A stretch of 48,667 nucleotides of DNA from Ectothiorhodospiraceae bacterium WFHF3C12 (GCA_013519935.1 JACDUA010000030.1:1-48667); one strand, 5' to 3'; counted from the first letter of the stretch, positions 6,765-15,770 are shown. The notes: generated from the letters alone by a model not told the origin. Numbers and translations: made by a program.

Positions 6765-9700
6765 ATGAAGACACTCATCAACGCCGCCTTCGACCGTACT
6801 CGCACGGTGACGTTGCTGTTCCTGGTCATCGTGGTGATGGGGCTCTACGCCTACGTGAGCATCCCGAAGGAGGCGGAGCCGGACGTTGCCATCCCCATCG
6901 TCTACGTCTCCATGACCCATGAGGGCATCTCGCCGGAGGACAGTGAGCGGCTGCTCATTCGCCCCATGGAGAAAGAGCTGCAGACCATCGAAGGCCTCAA
7001 GGAGATGCGGGCCACGGCGGCCCAGGGCTACGGGGCCATCGTGCTGGAGTTCGACGCCGGGTTCGATTCCGAGACGGCGCTGGAGGACGTTCGCGAGAAG
7101 GTGGATCTGGCGAAGGTCGAGCTGCCGCCGGAGACCGACGAGCCGCGGGTCAGCGAGGTCAACGTGGCGCTGTTCCCGGTGCTGACCGTAAGCCTGTCCG
7201 GGCCCGTGCCCGAGCGCACGCTGGTGAGCCTGGCCCGGGATCTCCAGGACCGCATCGAGGCGCTGCCGGGGGTGCTGGAGGCCGATATCGGCGGTGACCG
7301 CGAGGAGCTGCTGGAAGTCACGGTCAGCAATCAGATCATGGAGACCTACGGCGTCTCCTACGAGCAGCTGTTCTCCCTGGTGCGCAACAACAACCTGCTG
7401 GTGGCGGCCGGCAGCCTGGATACCGGCGCGGGCCAGATGAACATCAAGGTGCCGGGGGTCATCGAGGATCTGGACGACGTGCTGAATCTGCCCGTGAAGG
7501 TGGATGGCGACCGCGTGGTTACCTTCGGCGACGTCGCCCAGGTCCGGCGCACCTACAAGGATCCGGACGAGTTCGCCCGCGTGGCCGGCCAGCCGGCGGT
7601 AACCCTGGAGGTCTCCAAGCGCGTCGGCGCCAACATCATCGAGACCATCGAGGGCGTGCGGGAGGTCGTGGACGCCGAGCGCGCGCTCTGGCCGGAGGCC
7701 CTGGAGGTCTCGTACATGCAGGACAAGTCCGAGGACATCCGGAGCATGCTCCGGGACCTGCAGAACAACGTCCTCACGGCCGTGGTGCTGGTGATGGTGG
7801 TGATCATCGCCGCCCTGGGCTGGCGGCCGGCGCTGCTGGTGGGCATGGCCATACCCGGCTCCTTCCTGGCCGGCATCCTGGTCATTCACATGCTCGGCTA
7901 CACCATGAACATCGTGGTGTTGTTCAGCCTGATCCTGGTGGTGGGCATGCTGGTGGACGCGGCCATCGTCGTCGTGGAGCTGGCCGAGCGCAAACTTACC
8001 GAGGGCCTCGGACGGCGCGAGGCCTACGCTTTCGGTGCCAAGCGCATGGCCTGGCCGGTGATCAGCGCCACGGCGACCACCCTGATGGTCTTCCTGCCGC
8101 TGGTGTTCTGGCCGGGCGTGGTGGGCGAGTTCATGAAATATCTGCCCATTACCGTGCTGATCACCCTGACCGCCTCTCTTGCCATGGCGCTGGTGTTCAT
8201 TCCGGTACTGGGCGGGTTGATCGCACGGCGCGACCGCACCAGCGAGGCCAACCATAACGCCCTGGTGGCCGCCGAGAGCGGCGATCTCGGCAGCATCGGC
8301 GGGTTCACCGGCGGCTACCTGCGGCTGCTCGGCGGCGCGCTGCGCTACCCGGGCTGGGTGCTGGCCGGCATGCTGTCCCTCATCGTGATCAGCTACGTCG
8401 CCTACGGCGCGCTGGGCCGGGGCGTGGAGTTCTTCCCCGACGTGGAGCCGGAGCTCGCCCAGGTGCAGGTCCAGGCCCGGGGCGATCTGTCCATCTGGGA
8501 GAAGGATGCCCTGGTGCGGGCAGTGGAGAAGCGGATCCTCGGGACGCCGGGCATCAAGCACGTCTACGCCCGCTCCATGGACGACGTTCAGGGGGCGGCG
8601 GCCGGACAGAACCTCACCGAGGACACCATCGGCGTCATCCAGCTGGAGTTCCTGGACTGGGAGGACCGCCGGCCCGCCGCCGAGATCCTGGAAGGGGTGC
8701 GCGAGCGGACGGGCGACATCCCGGGCATCAAGCTGCAGGTCCGCGAGGCGGAGAGCGGGCCCGGCCAGGGCAAGCCCATCCAGATCGAGGTCAGCAGCCG
8801 GGACAACGAGCTGCTGGCCCCGGCCGTCGGTCGGGTGCGCGCCCTCATGGAGCGGCTGGGCGGGTTCACGGACGTCAGCGACAACCGGCCGTTGCCGGGC
8901 ATCGAGTGGCAGCTCAACGTGGACCGGGAAAAGGCCGCCCGCTTCGGCGCCGACATCCAGCTGGTGGGCAACGCGGTGCAGCTGGTGACCAACGGCATCA
9001 AGGTGGCCGACTATCGGCCCGACGACGTGGACGAGGAAGTCGACATCCGGGTGCGCTTCCCCATCGCCGACCGCAGCCTGGATACCCTGGGCCAGCTGCG
9101 GGTGCCTACGCGCTACGGTCAGGTCCCGGTGGACAACTTCGTCAGCTTCACCCCCGCGCCGAAGACCGGCACCATCGAGCGCACCGACGCCGAGCGTGTG
9201 CTCAAGGTCCAGGCGGACGTGGCGGAGGGGCTGCTGGTGGACGACAAGGTCCGTGAGCTCAAGGCGGCCCTGGGCCAGGCGGACGTGCCCGAGCCGGTCA
9301 ACGTGACCTTCAAGGGCGAAGACGAGGACCAGCGAGAGGCCCAGCAGTTTCTGGGCAACGCGTTCATCCTCGCCATTCTGCTGATGGCGCTGATACTGGT
9401 GACGCAGTTCAACAGCGTTTACCAGGCCCTGCTGGTGCTCTCAGCCATCGTCTTCTCCACCGCCGGTGTGCTGGTGGGGCTGCTGCTGACCCAGCGCCCG
9501 TTCGGCATCGTCATGTGCGGCGTCGGCATGATCGCTCTGGCCGGCATTGTGGTGAACAACAACATCGTGCTGATCGATACCTACAACGACCTGCGTCGTC
9601 AGGGCATGGCCGCCCGGGAGGCGATCCTGCGCACCGGGGCCCAGCGCCTGCGGCCGGTGCTGTTGACCTCCGTCACCACCGTGCTCGGGCTGATGCCCAT

Positions 9701-9929
9701 GGTGCTCAAGCTCAACGTGGACATCATCGGCCGGCAGATCCAGTACAACGCGCCCTCGACCCAGTGGTGGGCCCAGCTCTCCAGCACCATAGCCGGCGGG
9801 CTGACCTTCGCCACCGTGCTGACGCTGGTGCTCACCCCGTGCATGCTCATGCTGGGCGTGAATGTTTCCAGTGCGCTCGACGGTTGGCGGTCCCGGCGAG
9901 CGTCGTCCGGAGAGTCCGTAACCGGCTGA
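6765..9929 (+). CDS. RND-family efflux permease (HAE1-like)
   Basis: A 1054-residue proton-driven RND pump, the usual length of AcrB-class permeases. It has the N-terminal helix, a large periplasmic loop, a six-helix membrane block (roughly residues 335-545), a second periplasmic loop and a final helix block beginning near residue 865 (FILAILLMALILVTQFNSVY). The first half of the proton-relay helix reads GMLVDAAIVVVE: AcrB has two adjacent aspartates there, and here the second is alanine. The start at 6765 is 10 bases after the adaptor stop. The substrate cannot be predicted; control by PadR suggests organic toxicants. Heavy-metal CzcA-type pumps are less likely. Confidence 0.93.
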   Translation: MKTLINAAFDRTRTVTLLFLVIVVMGLYAYVSIPKEAEPDVAIPIVYVSMTHEGISPEDSERLLIRPMEKELQTIEGLKEMRATAAQGYGAIVLEFDAGFDSETALEDVREKVDLAKVELPPETDEPRVSEVNVALFPVLTVSLSGPVPERTLVSLARDLQDRIEALPGVLEADIGGDREELLEVTVSNQIMETYGVSYEQLFSLVRNNNLLVAAGSLDTGAGQMNIKVPGVIEDLDDVLNLPVKVDGDRVVTFGDVAQVRRTYKDPDEFARVAGQPAVTLEVSKRVGANIIETIEGVREVVDAERALWPEALEVSYMQDKSEDIRSMLRDLQNNVLTAVVLVMVVIIAALGWRPALLVGMAIPGSFLAGILVIHMLGYTMNIVVLFSLILVVGMLVDAAIVVVELAERKLTEGLGRREAYAFGAKRMAWPVISATATTLMVFLPLVFWPGVVGEFMKYLPITVLITLTASLAMALVFIPVLGGLIARRDRTSEANHNALVAAESGDLGSIGGFTGGYLRLLGGALRYPGWVLAGMLSLIVISYVAYGALGRGVEFFPDVEPELAQVQVQARGDLSIWEKDALVRAVEKRILGTPGIKHVYARSMDDVQGAAAGQNLTEDTIGVIQLEFLDWEDRRPAAEILEGVRERTGDIPGIKLQVREAESGPGQGKPIQIEVSSRDNELLAPAVGRVRALMERLGGFTDVSDNRPLPGIEWQLNVDREKAARFGADIQLVGNAVQLVTNGIKVADYRPDDVDEEVDIRVRFPIADRSLDTLGQLRVPTRYGQVPVDNFVSFTPAPKTGTIERTDAERVLKVQADVAEGLLVDDKVRELKAALGQADVPEPVNVTFKGEDEDQREAQQFLGNAFILAILLMALILVTQFNSVYQALLVLSAIVFSTAGVLVGLLLTQRPFGIVMCGVGMIALAGIVVNNNIVLIDTYNDLRRQGMAAREAILRTGAQRLRPVLLTSVTTVLGLMPMVLKLNVDIIGRQIQYNAPSTQWWAQLSSTIAGGLTFATVLTLVLTPCMLMLGVNVSSALDGWRSRRASSGESVTG

Positions 9930-10023
9930 GCGGATTCCTGCCGGGGAATCGCGGCGCCGGCCTTGTATGCGCGGTCCGGCGCCGCCACTATCGAGGCACG
10001 GCGGAGACGGAGCGGGTAGTATC

Positions 10024-10566
10024 ATGGCGGAGAAGGAGCTGGCACACGCGACGCTGGGCGGCGGATGCTTCTGGTGCCTGGAGGCCGTCTTTCAGCGGCT
10101 GAAGGGGGTTCATTCGGTAACCTCCGGCTACGCCGGCGGCGAGACGGAGAACCCCGACTATCGTTCCGTCTGTAGCGGCCGCACCGGTCACGCGGAGGTC
10201 GTCCAGGTGGCTTACGACCCGGAGGTGATCGGCTTCGAAAGACTGCTGGAGGTGTTCTTCACCGCCCACGATCCCACCCAGAAGAACCGCCAGGGCAACG
10301 ATGTCGGGACCCAGTATCGCTCCGTGATTCTGTACCACGACGCGGCGCAGAAGCAGGCCGCCGAGCAGGCCATCGACCGGCTGGAGGCGAGCGGTGCCTT
10401 CGCCGCACCCGTTGTCACGGAGGTCGCGCCACTGGCGCGGTTCTATCCGGCCGAGCGCTACCACCAGGACTACTTCAACGCCAATCCGGGACAACCCTAC
10501 TGCCAGGTCATTATCGGCCCGAAGCTGGAAAAGGTCCGGGCGGCGTTCGGACACCTGATGGGTTGA
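10024..10566 (+). CDS. msrA: Peptide methionine sulfoxide reductase MsrA
   Basis: A 180-residue MsrA that reduces the S-epimer of methionine sulfoxide in proteins, using thioredoxin. The catalytic motif GGCFWCLEAVF is at residues 13-23, with the nucleophilic cysteine in GCFWC. GYAGGETENPDY, TGHAEVVQVAYDP, FFTAHDPTQKNRQGNDVGTQ (the conserved DPT and GTQYRS region) and YHQDYF complete the family. The ATG at 10024 begins an N terminus of family-typical length. No MsrB domain is fused. It probably has its own promoter in the 94-base gap after the RND gene. Repair of oxidised proteins fits the Ohr/OhrR and quinone genes elsewhere in the window. Confidence 0.95.
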   Translation: MAEKELAHATLGGGCFWCLEAVFQRLKGVHSVTSGYAGGETENPDYRSVCSGRTGHAEVVQVAYDPEVIGFERLLEVFFTAHDPTQKNRQGNDVGTQYRSVILYHDAAQKQAAEQAIDRLEASGAFAAPVVTEVAPLARFYPAERYHQDYFNANPGQPYCQVIIGPKLEKVRAAFGHLMG

Positions 10567-10609
10567 GCGGCGCCCCGTCCCCGGCCACGCTGGCCGGGAC
10601 AAATCTGCG

Positions 10610-10631
10610 AAATGTTTCACATTTGATCAAA
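10610..10631. promoter_or_regulatory. Two overlapping perfect palindromes in the msrA-10806 gap
   Basis: AAATGTTTCACATTT (10610-10624) is a perfect 15-base dyad, and TTTGATCAAA (10622-10631) a perfect 10-base dyad overlapping it. The region is AT-rich against a GC-rich background, as regulatory sites often are. A third short dyad, GGACA-GCAT-TGTCC, is at 10665-10678. They lie 140-196 bases before the start at 10806. The binding protein is unknown. Confidence 0.4.
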
Positions 10632-10758
10632 GCGACTTCCTGTTCGTCCTGACAGCTGTTTTCTGGACAGCATTGTCCGGATCCTGATAGCCGGGCCGAC
10701 GAGCCGGCGATACCGCCGAAAGGCACGGCCAGGCCCCACCGAAAATGGCTTCTGCTGC

Positions 10759-10779
10759 CGCCGCCGGAGACCGGTGGCG
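10759..10779 (+). other. GC-rich hairpin in the leader of the 10806 gene
   Basis: A nine-pair stem (one G-T wobble) with an AGA loop spans 10759-10779, 26 bases before the ATG. Together with the base-rich stretch 10680-10745, it suggests a structured 5' leader, but it does not match a riboswitch class I can confirm by eye. Confidence 0.35.
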
Positions 10780-10805
10780 ACGGATCGCAACAGGGAGTAT
10801 CCGTT

Positions 10806-11417
10806 ATGACGCAACCCAAAGGTGTGGTGGTGCCGCCGGCCTCCATCCGGCGGCCGCTTGTCCTGGCGCTGGTCTTCGGCGCGCTGTTCGCCTGGTCCGT
10901 TTCGGCGCTGGTGTCCAACTGGACCTTCTCTCCGGCGCTGCGCGACGACCTTCTCGTCGCCGCCCTGGGCGTGGCGGCGGCGTTGACCGGCGTAGTCTTC
11001 TACATGGCCCTGGGTGCGGTGATACTCGATGTCGGTCAACCGCAGCTCACCGTCAACGACAAGGGCATCAAGTCGCCGGCCTATCCGTTGTTCGGCTGGT
11101 CGGAGATCCTGGGCGCCGAGCTGCGGGATCGCGGCGGGCTGCTGAGCCGGCATGATTCGGCGCTGGTGCTGACGTTCGCCGGGGACGCGCCGGGCCTCCA
11201 GCAACTGTCGCTGCTACAGCGCTTGCGCCAGCGCAGGTCCATCCGGCAGGGAGCCGTGGTGCTCACCGGCCAGGGCTGGGACATGACCGCGTTGCAGCCG
11301 GCCATCGAGAGCCACCTGGCGTGGTACCGGCATCGATCCGAGGCAATGGAGCGCAAGCTGGTGCGCTATGTGGGCGGTCGCGTGGGCGCCGGAGACGCCG
11401 GCCAGCGGGTGGCCTGA
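10806..11417 (+). CDS. Membrane protein, two helices plus PH-like domain, unknown function
   Basis: A 203-residue protein without a recognised name. Residues 15-38 and 48-76 are two membrane helices. The soluble remainder starts with LTVNDKGIKSPAYPLFGWSE, then strands and a long helix with IESHLAWYRHRSEAMERKLV. The layout (two helices, then LT...G...Y...W and a beta domain) parallels the 4187-4654 gene and suggests a PH-like fold. A basic, amphipathic C-terminal helix of about 40 residues is an addition not seen in the shorter protein. The ATG follows CAGGGAG with 8 bases of spacing. The gene is preceded by the palindromes at 10610-10631 and may be independently regulated. Confidence 0.7.
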   Translation: MTQPKGVVVPPASIRRPLVLALVFGALFAWSVSALVSNWTFSPALRDDLLVAALGVAAALTGVVFYMALGAVILDVGQPQLTVNDKGIKSPAYPLFGWSEILGAELRDRGGLLSRHDSALVLTFAGDAPGLQQLSLLQRLRQRRSIRQGAVVLTGQGWDMTALQPAIESHLAWYRHRSEAMERKLVRYVGGRVGAGDAGQRVA

Positions 11418-11442
11418 TCCACTGCGGACGGCGATGCCCGGT

Positions 11443-12021
11443 TCAGCGCTCCAGCAGCCCGGGTACGTGGAGGTACAGCAGCAGCGAGTTCTCTCCCGGG
11501 TTGTGGTCCGGCCGGATCTCGGAGTTCGACAGGTGATAATAGCCGCCGGTCACCCGCCAGCCGTTGTCGAACACCCAGCCCGCCTCCAGGCCGGAACGGA
11601 ACTCCAGGGGGTAGCCGAGATCCTTGCCGTGGCCCCGGCTGTAGAGACCTGCCCCCAGGCTGACCGACGCCACCAGGTGATCGGCCCGCAGGTCGACCAC
11701 GCCGCCGCCGCCGGCCCAGACGCCCCAGTGGCCGGTCACCTCGGCGCTGAGCCAGGGCCGGGCAGTCAGCCAGGGCCAGGGCTGCCAGGCGAGATCGCCG
11801 CCGAAACGATGCTCCAGCCGCACTGACCAGGTCTCGCCGGCGCCGGCGTCGCTGCCCTGGTCGAGCCAGAGCAGGTTGATGCCAACCGCGTCCTGATCGA
11901 ACCAGCCCAGGGCCAGGCCTGTCAGCCCCGGCGGGCCGTCGGCGGCCATGGCCGCGCCGGCGGCCAGGAGCAACGCGACCGCGCTGCCCAACCGGGTCCA
12001 GAGGGTATTGCTCGTACTCAA
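11443..12021 (-). CDS. PagL-like lipid A 3-O-deacylase (acyloxyacyl hydrolase)
   Basis: A 192-residue outer-membrane beta-barrel enzyme predicted to remove the 3-O acyl chain of lipid A. Residues 1-27 are a signal peptide ending AAMAA. The body is alternating aromatic strands. The C-terminal region carries YYHLSNSEIR and NPGENS, giving His163, Ser165 and Glu177. Their spacing (+2, +14) equals that of the PagL triad His126/Ser128/Glu140, which is strong support for an active enzyme. The barrel closes with LLLYLHVPGLL. It is divergent from the ykgJ-type gene across 94 bases. In other bacteria PagL is linked to envelope stress and host or polymyxin responses; nothing here shows its regulation. 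Confidence 0.85.
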   Translation of the reverse strand: MSTSNTLWTRLGSAVALLLAAGAAMAADGPPGLTGLALGWFDQDAVGINLLWLDQGSDAGAGETWSVRLEHRFGGDLAWQPWPWLTARPWLSAEVTGHWGVWAGGGGVVDLRADHLVASVSLGAGLYSRGHGKDLGYPLEFRSGLEAGWVFDNGWRVTGGYYHLSNSEIRPDHNPGENSLLLYLHVPGLLER

Positions 12022-12115
12022 CTTCCAGTGCCCTCCCGCTTGCTTCCCTCGCGAGCGCCCCGGGCGCCCCGCGTGTTACCGTGTCGCCCCTGTCACGGGT
12101 GCGGAAAATCTTGCC

Positions 12116-12370
12116 ATGGACTGTCGCCCAGGGTGTGCGGCCTGCTGCATCGCCATAACCATTTCATCGCCCCTGCCGGGCATGCCCGAGGGCAAGCCCG
12201 CCGGCGTGCCGTGCGTCAATCTCACGGAGGACAACCTCTGCGGATTGTTCGGCCGGCCCGAGCGGCCGGCCGTCTGCGCCGCGTTGCGGGCCAGTCCGGA
12301 GATGTGCGGGACCAACGCCGAGGAGGCATTCGCGCGCCTGCGCGAACTCGAGGCGGCCACCCTTCCCTGA
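12116..12370 (+). CDS. YkgJ-family cysteine-cluster protein
   Basis: An 84-residue protein of the YkgJ family (zinc- or iron-chelating cysteine cluster). MDCRPGCAACCIAITISSPL opens with four cysteines in the family arrangement, and PCVNLTEDNLCGLFG, RPAVCAALRAS and EMCGTN supply the rest. I chose ATG 12116 because the cysteine motif begins at residue 3 and upstream sequence in frame has no family character. The biochemical role of the short YkgJ proteins is unsettled; metal binding is inferred from the cysteines. It converges on the antiporter gene, with only seven bases between the two stop codons. Confidence 0.88.
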   Translation: MDCRPGCAACCIAITISSPLPGMPEGKPAGVPCVNLTEDNLCGLFGRPERPAVCAALRASPEMCGTNAEEAFARLRELEAATLP

Positions 12371-12377
12371 CCGCTCC

Positions 12378-14177
12378 TCAGTCCTCGCCGGCCACACGGC
12401 GCCGGCGGCCGTTACGTTCTCCGGCATCGCTCTCGAACAGATCCTGCAGCTCTTCCGCCGCCTCCTGGGCGGACTGAATCAGCGCCCGCTCGTCGTTGCG
12501 GATCGCGTACTGGCGGCGCAGCGTCTGCTCGTCGTGTTGTTCGAAAATGCCTACCGCGCGGGAGGCCTCGCCGCTGGACAGCCCCAGTCCCCGCAGCGCC
12601 TGCTCGGCCACCTTGAGGCTGGAGTGGAGCGTCTCGCGGACGATGAAATCGACGCCCACGTCCATGAGCCGATGGGCGTGATTGCGGTTCCTGGCCCGCG
12701 CCAGGACCTTGAGGCGCGGGAAGTGCCGGCGCACCGTCTCCGCGATCCTGACGGAATCCTCGATGTCGTCCACGGCGATGATGAAGACCCGCGCGCCCTC
12801 GGTGTGCGCGGCCCGCAGCAGCTCGATGTGCGAGGCGTCGCCGTAGTAGAGCTTGCCGCCGAATCGGCGCACGAAGTCCACCTGGGCGGTGCTGGTCTCC
12901 AGCGCGGTGAACGGAATCTGCCGTGAGCTCAACAGCCGGCCGATGATCTGCCCGAATCGGCCGAACCCGGCGATGATCACGGGCGCGGGCGGATCGTCGA
13001 TGGTATCGAAGGGACGTTCGGCCTCCCCGGCGAGCCGCGGCTCCACGAAGCGGCCATTGAGCCAGACCAGCAGCGGCGTCGCCGCCATGGACAGTGTCAC
13101 CGACATGATCAACGGCTCCGCCAGCGCCGCCTCCATCAGGCCGCGGCCGCGGGCGGCGGCGAAAAGCACGAATGCGAACTCGCCGCCCTGGGCCAGCAGC
13201 AGCCCGAGCTGACGGGCGCTGGAGCCGGTGAATCCGGCGGCCCGCGCGATACCGAACAGCACCAGTGCCTTGAGCAGTATCAGCGCCGCGGCGATGGCGA
13301 CGATGAACACCGGCTGGGAGATGATGGTGCCCAGGTTGGCCGACATGCCGACGCTCATGAAGAACAGGCCCAGCAGCAACCCCTTGAAGGGCTCGATGTC
13401 CGCTTCCAGCTGGTGGCGGTATTCCGAGTCCGCCACCAGTACGCCCGCCAGGAATGCGCCCAGTCCCATGGAGAGTCCGGCGGAGTCCATGAGCAGGGCG
13501 GAGCCGATGACCATCAGCAGGGCGGCGGCCGTGAATATCTCGTGAATGCCGGCCGCCGCTATGGCGCGCAGCACCGGGCGGAGCAGGTAATGGCCGCCGA
13601 CGATGAGCCCGACGACCACGGCGACGGCGTGCAGCAGGTCCAGCCAGATTTCGCCGTCGCTGCTTCCGCCGCCGGCGACCACGGGTAGCACGGCGAGCAT
13701 CGGTATCACCGCGAGATCCTGAAACAGCAGGATGCCGAAGGCGCCACGGCCGTGGACGCTGGTCAGCTCACGCCGCTCGGAGAGCAACTGCAGCACGAAG
13801 GCGGTGGACGACAGGGACAGCCCGAACCCGACGATCCAGGCGCTCGCCGGCGCCACGCCCAGCCACCAGGCAATGGCCGACAGCAATGTGCCGGTGACCC
13901 CCACCTGGGCCAGGCCCAGCCCGAAGATGGATCGGCGCAGGACCCACAACCGGCGCGGCTGAAGCTCCAGGCCGATCACGAACAGCAGGAAGACGACGCC
14001 GATCTCGGCGAAATGCAGCACCGCTTCCGGCTCCTGAGCCAGCCCCAGGCCCCAGGGTCCGAGCACGAGCCCGGCCGCCAGATAGCCGAGAACGGCACCC
14101 AGGCCGAGCCGGCGGCACAGGGGCACCGCAACGACGGCGGCGGCCAGGAACACGGCGGTCTGTTCCAGCAGTGACAT
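12378..14177 (-). CDS. KefB/KefC-like K+/H+ antiporter with NAD-binding (RCK) domain
   Basis: A 599-residue CPA2-family antiporter. Residues 1-385 hold about 12 membrane helices (GYLAAGLVLGPWGL, GLELQPRRLWVL, GLSLSSTAFVLQLLSERREL). A linker leads to a TrkA-N domain at about 400-520 with the nucleotide-binding glycine motif IIAGFGRFGQIIGRLL. Members export potassium in exchange for protons and are often gated by glutathione adducts of electrophiles. I chose the ATG at 14177, behind GGGGGAG, because the 49 residues that could precede it are Pro/Arg-rich and not part of a membrane helix. The charged C-terminal tail (NGRRRRVAGED) is a normal extension. Electrophile-triggered K+ efflux would fit the quinone-detoxification genes, but no KefF-type partner is adjacent. 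Confidence 0.9.
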   Translation of the reverse strand: MSLLEQTAVFLAAAVVAVPLCRRLGLGAVLGYLAAGLVLGPWGLGLAQEPEAVLHFAEIGVVFLLFVIGLELQPRRLWVLRRSIFGLGLAQVGVTGTLLSAIAWWLGVAPASAWIVGFGLSLSSTAFVLQLLSERRELTSVHGRGAFGILLFQDLAVIPMLAVLPVVAGGGSSDGEIWLDLLHAVAVVVGLIVGGHYLLRPVLRAIAAAGIHEIFTAAALLMVIGSALLMDSAGLSMGLGAFLAGVLVADSEYRHQLEADIEPFKGLLLGLFFMSVGMSANLGTIISQPVFIVAIAAALILLKALVLFGIARAAGFTGSSARQLGLLLAQGGEFAFVLFAAARGRGLMEAALAEPLIMSVTLSMAATPLLVWLNGRFVEPRLAGEAERPFDTIDDPPAPVIIAGFGRFGQIIGRLLSSRQIPFTALETSTAQVDFVRRFGGKLYYGDASHIELLRAAHTEGARVFIIAVDDIEDSVRIAETVRRHFPRLKVLARARNRNHAHRLMDVGVDFIVRETLHSSLKVAEQALRGLGLSSGEASRAVGIFEQHDEQTLRRQYAIRNDERALIQSAQEAAEELQDLFESDAGERNGRRRRVAGED

Positions 14178-14510
14178 GGGCGTTCGCTCCCCCGGATCGA
14201 CGGCGCGCGGCACGCCTGATCGCCGCGGCACGCCGGTACTATGGCCGATCGCGGCGAAAAACAACACACCGGACGCCGGAGGGCGCGTCCGTGGCGCTGT
14301 CGCGCCGTGGACGCGAGACGTCATTGTCCGGTTGTTCCCGTGGTGAGACGATCCGGGGTTTTCGTGCAGAGTTGGACGGTGTTATAAGAGTTGCGCGTTG
14401 TAGTCACATGGCCCGTGGGCTAATGTGAAGCGCGTGGCTCGGCCCGCACCCGGGCCGCCGCAGATAACAACGAGTCCAAAATAATTGCGATTTCGGAGGG
14501 AAGGACAGTC
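14178..14510. promoter_or_regulatory. Gap between kef-like gene and first binding-protein gene
   Basis: No gene in this 333-base divergent region. A long interrupted hairpin is at 14284-14315 (7 bp plus 5 bp around a symmetric GT/GT internal loop, TGTC loop). TATAAG at 14383-14388 is a possible -10 with no good -35. TCACAT/ATGTGA arms at 14404-14428 enclose a second inner dyad. CGGCCCG-CACC-CGGGCCG at 14440-14457 is a perfect stem in the probable leader of the 14511 gene. CGGAGGGAAGGA just before 14511 is the ribosome-binding site. Confidence 0.45.
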
Positions 14511-15770
14511 ATGTCTCGCAAATCATTCATCAAGAAGACCCTGATTGCCGGCGCGGTGGCGGTGGCCACTTCCCTGGCGTCGGTCACGGCGAGCGCCCAG
14601 GACACCATCCGCGTGGCCTTCATCGAGGGCCTCTCCGGCCCGTTCGCCAACGCCGGTGACGCGGCCCTGAAGAACTTCGTCTACGTCAGCGACCTGATCA
14701 ACGAGCAGGGCGGCATCAACGGGAAGAAGATCGAAATCATCCCGTACGACAACAAGTCCAGCCCCCAGGAGTCCCTGCAGATCCTGCAGAAGGTCGCCGA
14801 CCAGGGCATCCAGTACATCACCCAGGGTAACGGTTCCCATGTCGCGGGCGCGCTGATCCAGGGCGTGAACAAGCACAACAACCGCAACCCCGACAGCCCG
14901 ATCGTCTTCCTGAACTACGCGGCGGTGAACCCGGACTTCACCAACGAGGACTGCAGCTTCTGGCACTTCCGCTTCGACGCCCACAGCGGCATGAAGCTCC
15001 AGGCCATCACCGACTACATGGCCAAGCAGGAGGACGTTAAGAAGGTCTTCCTGATCAACCAGGACTATTCCCACGGCCAGGCGGTCTCCCGCATCGCCAA
15101 GGAGATGCTCGCGCGCAAGCGCCCGGACGTGGAGATCGTCGGTGACGTGCTGCACCCCATCGGCAAGGTCAAGGACTTCTCGCCGTACGTCTCCCAGATC
15201 AAGGCCTCCGGCGCCGATACGGTGATCACCGGTAACTGGGGCAACGACCTGTCGCTGTTGATCAAGGCGGCCAACGACGCCGGCCTGGAAGTGAATTTCC
15301 AGACCTACTACGGCGGCGTCACGGGCACCCCGACCGCCATCGGCGAGGCGGGCGCCGGCCGCGTGAAGATGGTGGCGGAGTTCCAGGAGAACCTGCCCAC
15401 CCGGTTCAACGCCACCGAGTACGAGAAGATCTCCCGGGGCCTGAAGGATCGCTATCCGGAGATCGAGTTCCTGGGCCGGGCCCATACGCAGATGAACCTG
15501 CTGGCGATGGCCATGGAGAAGGCGGGCACCACCGAGCCGGTGGCGGTCGCGAAGGCGCTGGAAGGGCTGGAGATGGATCATCCCTTCGGTCAGGTGAAGA
15601 TGCGCTCCATCGACCACCAGGTCCTGCAGCCGCTGTTCATCTCCACGTTCACCAAGGACTACCTGGCCCACGACACCGAGGACACCGGTCTGGGCTGGAA
15701 GATGGACGTGAAGATCGAGTCGGAAGAGACGGCCGTTCCGACGACCTGCGAGATGAAGCGGCCCAACTGA
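14511..15770 (+). CDS. ABC importer periplasmic binding protein 1 (branched-chain amino acid/amide type)
   Basis: A 419-residue type I periplasmic binding protein of the LivK-like HAAT family. Residues 1-29 are a signal peptide ending SVTASAQ. The mature part begins DTIRVAFIEGLSGPFAN and alternates beta-alpha units with NYAAVNPDFTNEDCSFWHFR and HPIGKVKDFSPYVSQI. One cysteine in NEDCSF and one in PTTCEM could form a disulfide. The next gene (16168) encodes a protein of the same length and very similar sequence. Both precede livHMGF, so they probably deliver ligands to one transporter. A strong terminator follows, so this gene can be transcribed alone. The ligand is unknown; branched-chain amino acids, amides or urea-like compounds are family options. 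Confidence 0.93.
   Translation: MSRKSFIKKTLIAGAVAVATSLASVTASAQDTIRVAFIEGLSGPFANAGDAALKNFVYVSDLINEQGGINGKKIEIIPYDNKSSPQESLQILQKVADQGIQYITQGNGSHVAGALIQGVNKHNNRNPDSPIVFLNYAAVNPDFTNEDCSFWHFRFDAHSGMKLQAITDYMAKQEDVKKVFLINQDYSHGQAVSRIAKEMLARKRPDVEIVGDVLHPIGKVKDFSPYVSQIKASGADTVITGNWGNDLSLLIKAANDAGLEVNFQTYYGGVTGTPTAIGEAGAGRVKMVAEFQENLPTRFNATEYEKISRGLKDRYPEIEFLGRAHTQMNLLAMAMEKAGTTEPVAVAKALEGLEMDHPFGQVKMRSIDHQVLQPLFISTFTKDYLAHDTEDTGLGWKMDVKIESEETAVPTTCEMKRPN

Noticed and set aside
10680-10805. Possible c-di-GMP (GEMM) riboswitch in the leader of the 10806 gene
   Set aside because: A GAAA loop and some purine-rich joints are present, but the conserved GGGCAAACC and GCAAAGCC elements are missing.
14404-14428. 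CRP site at TCACAT...ATGTGA before the first binding-protein gene
   Set aside because: The arms are in the inverse order to a CRP site (TGTGA-N6-TCACA) and too far apart.
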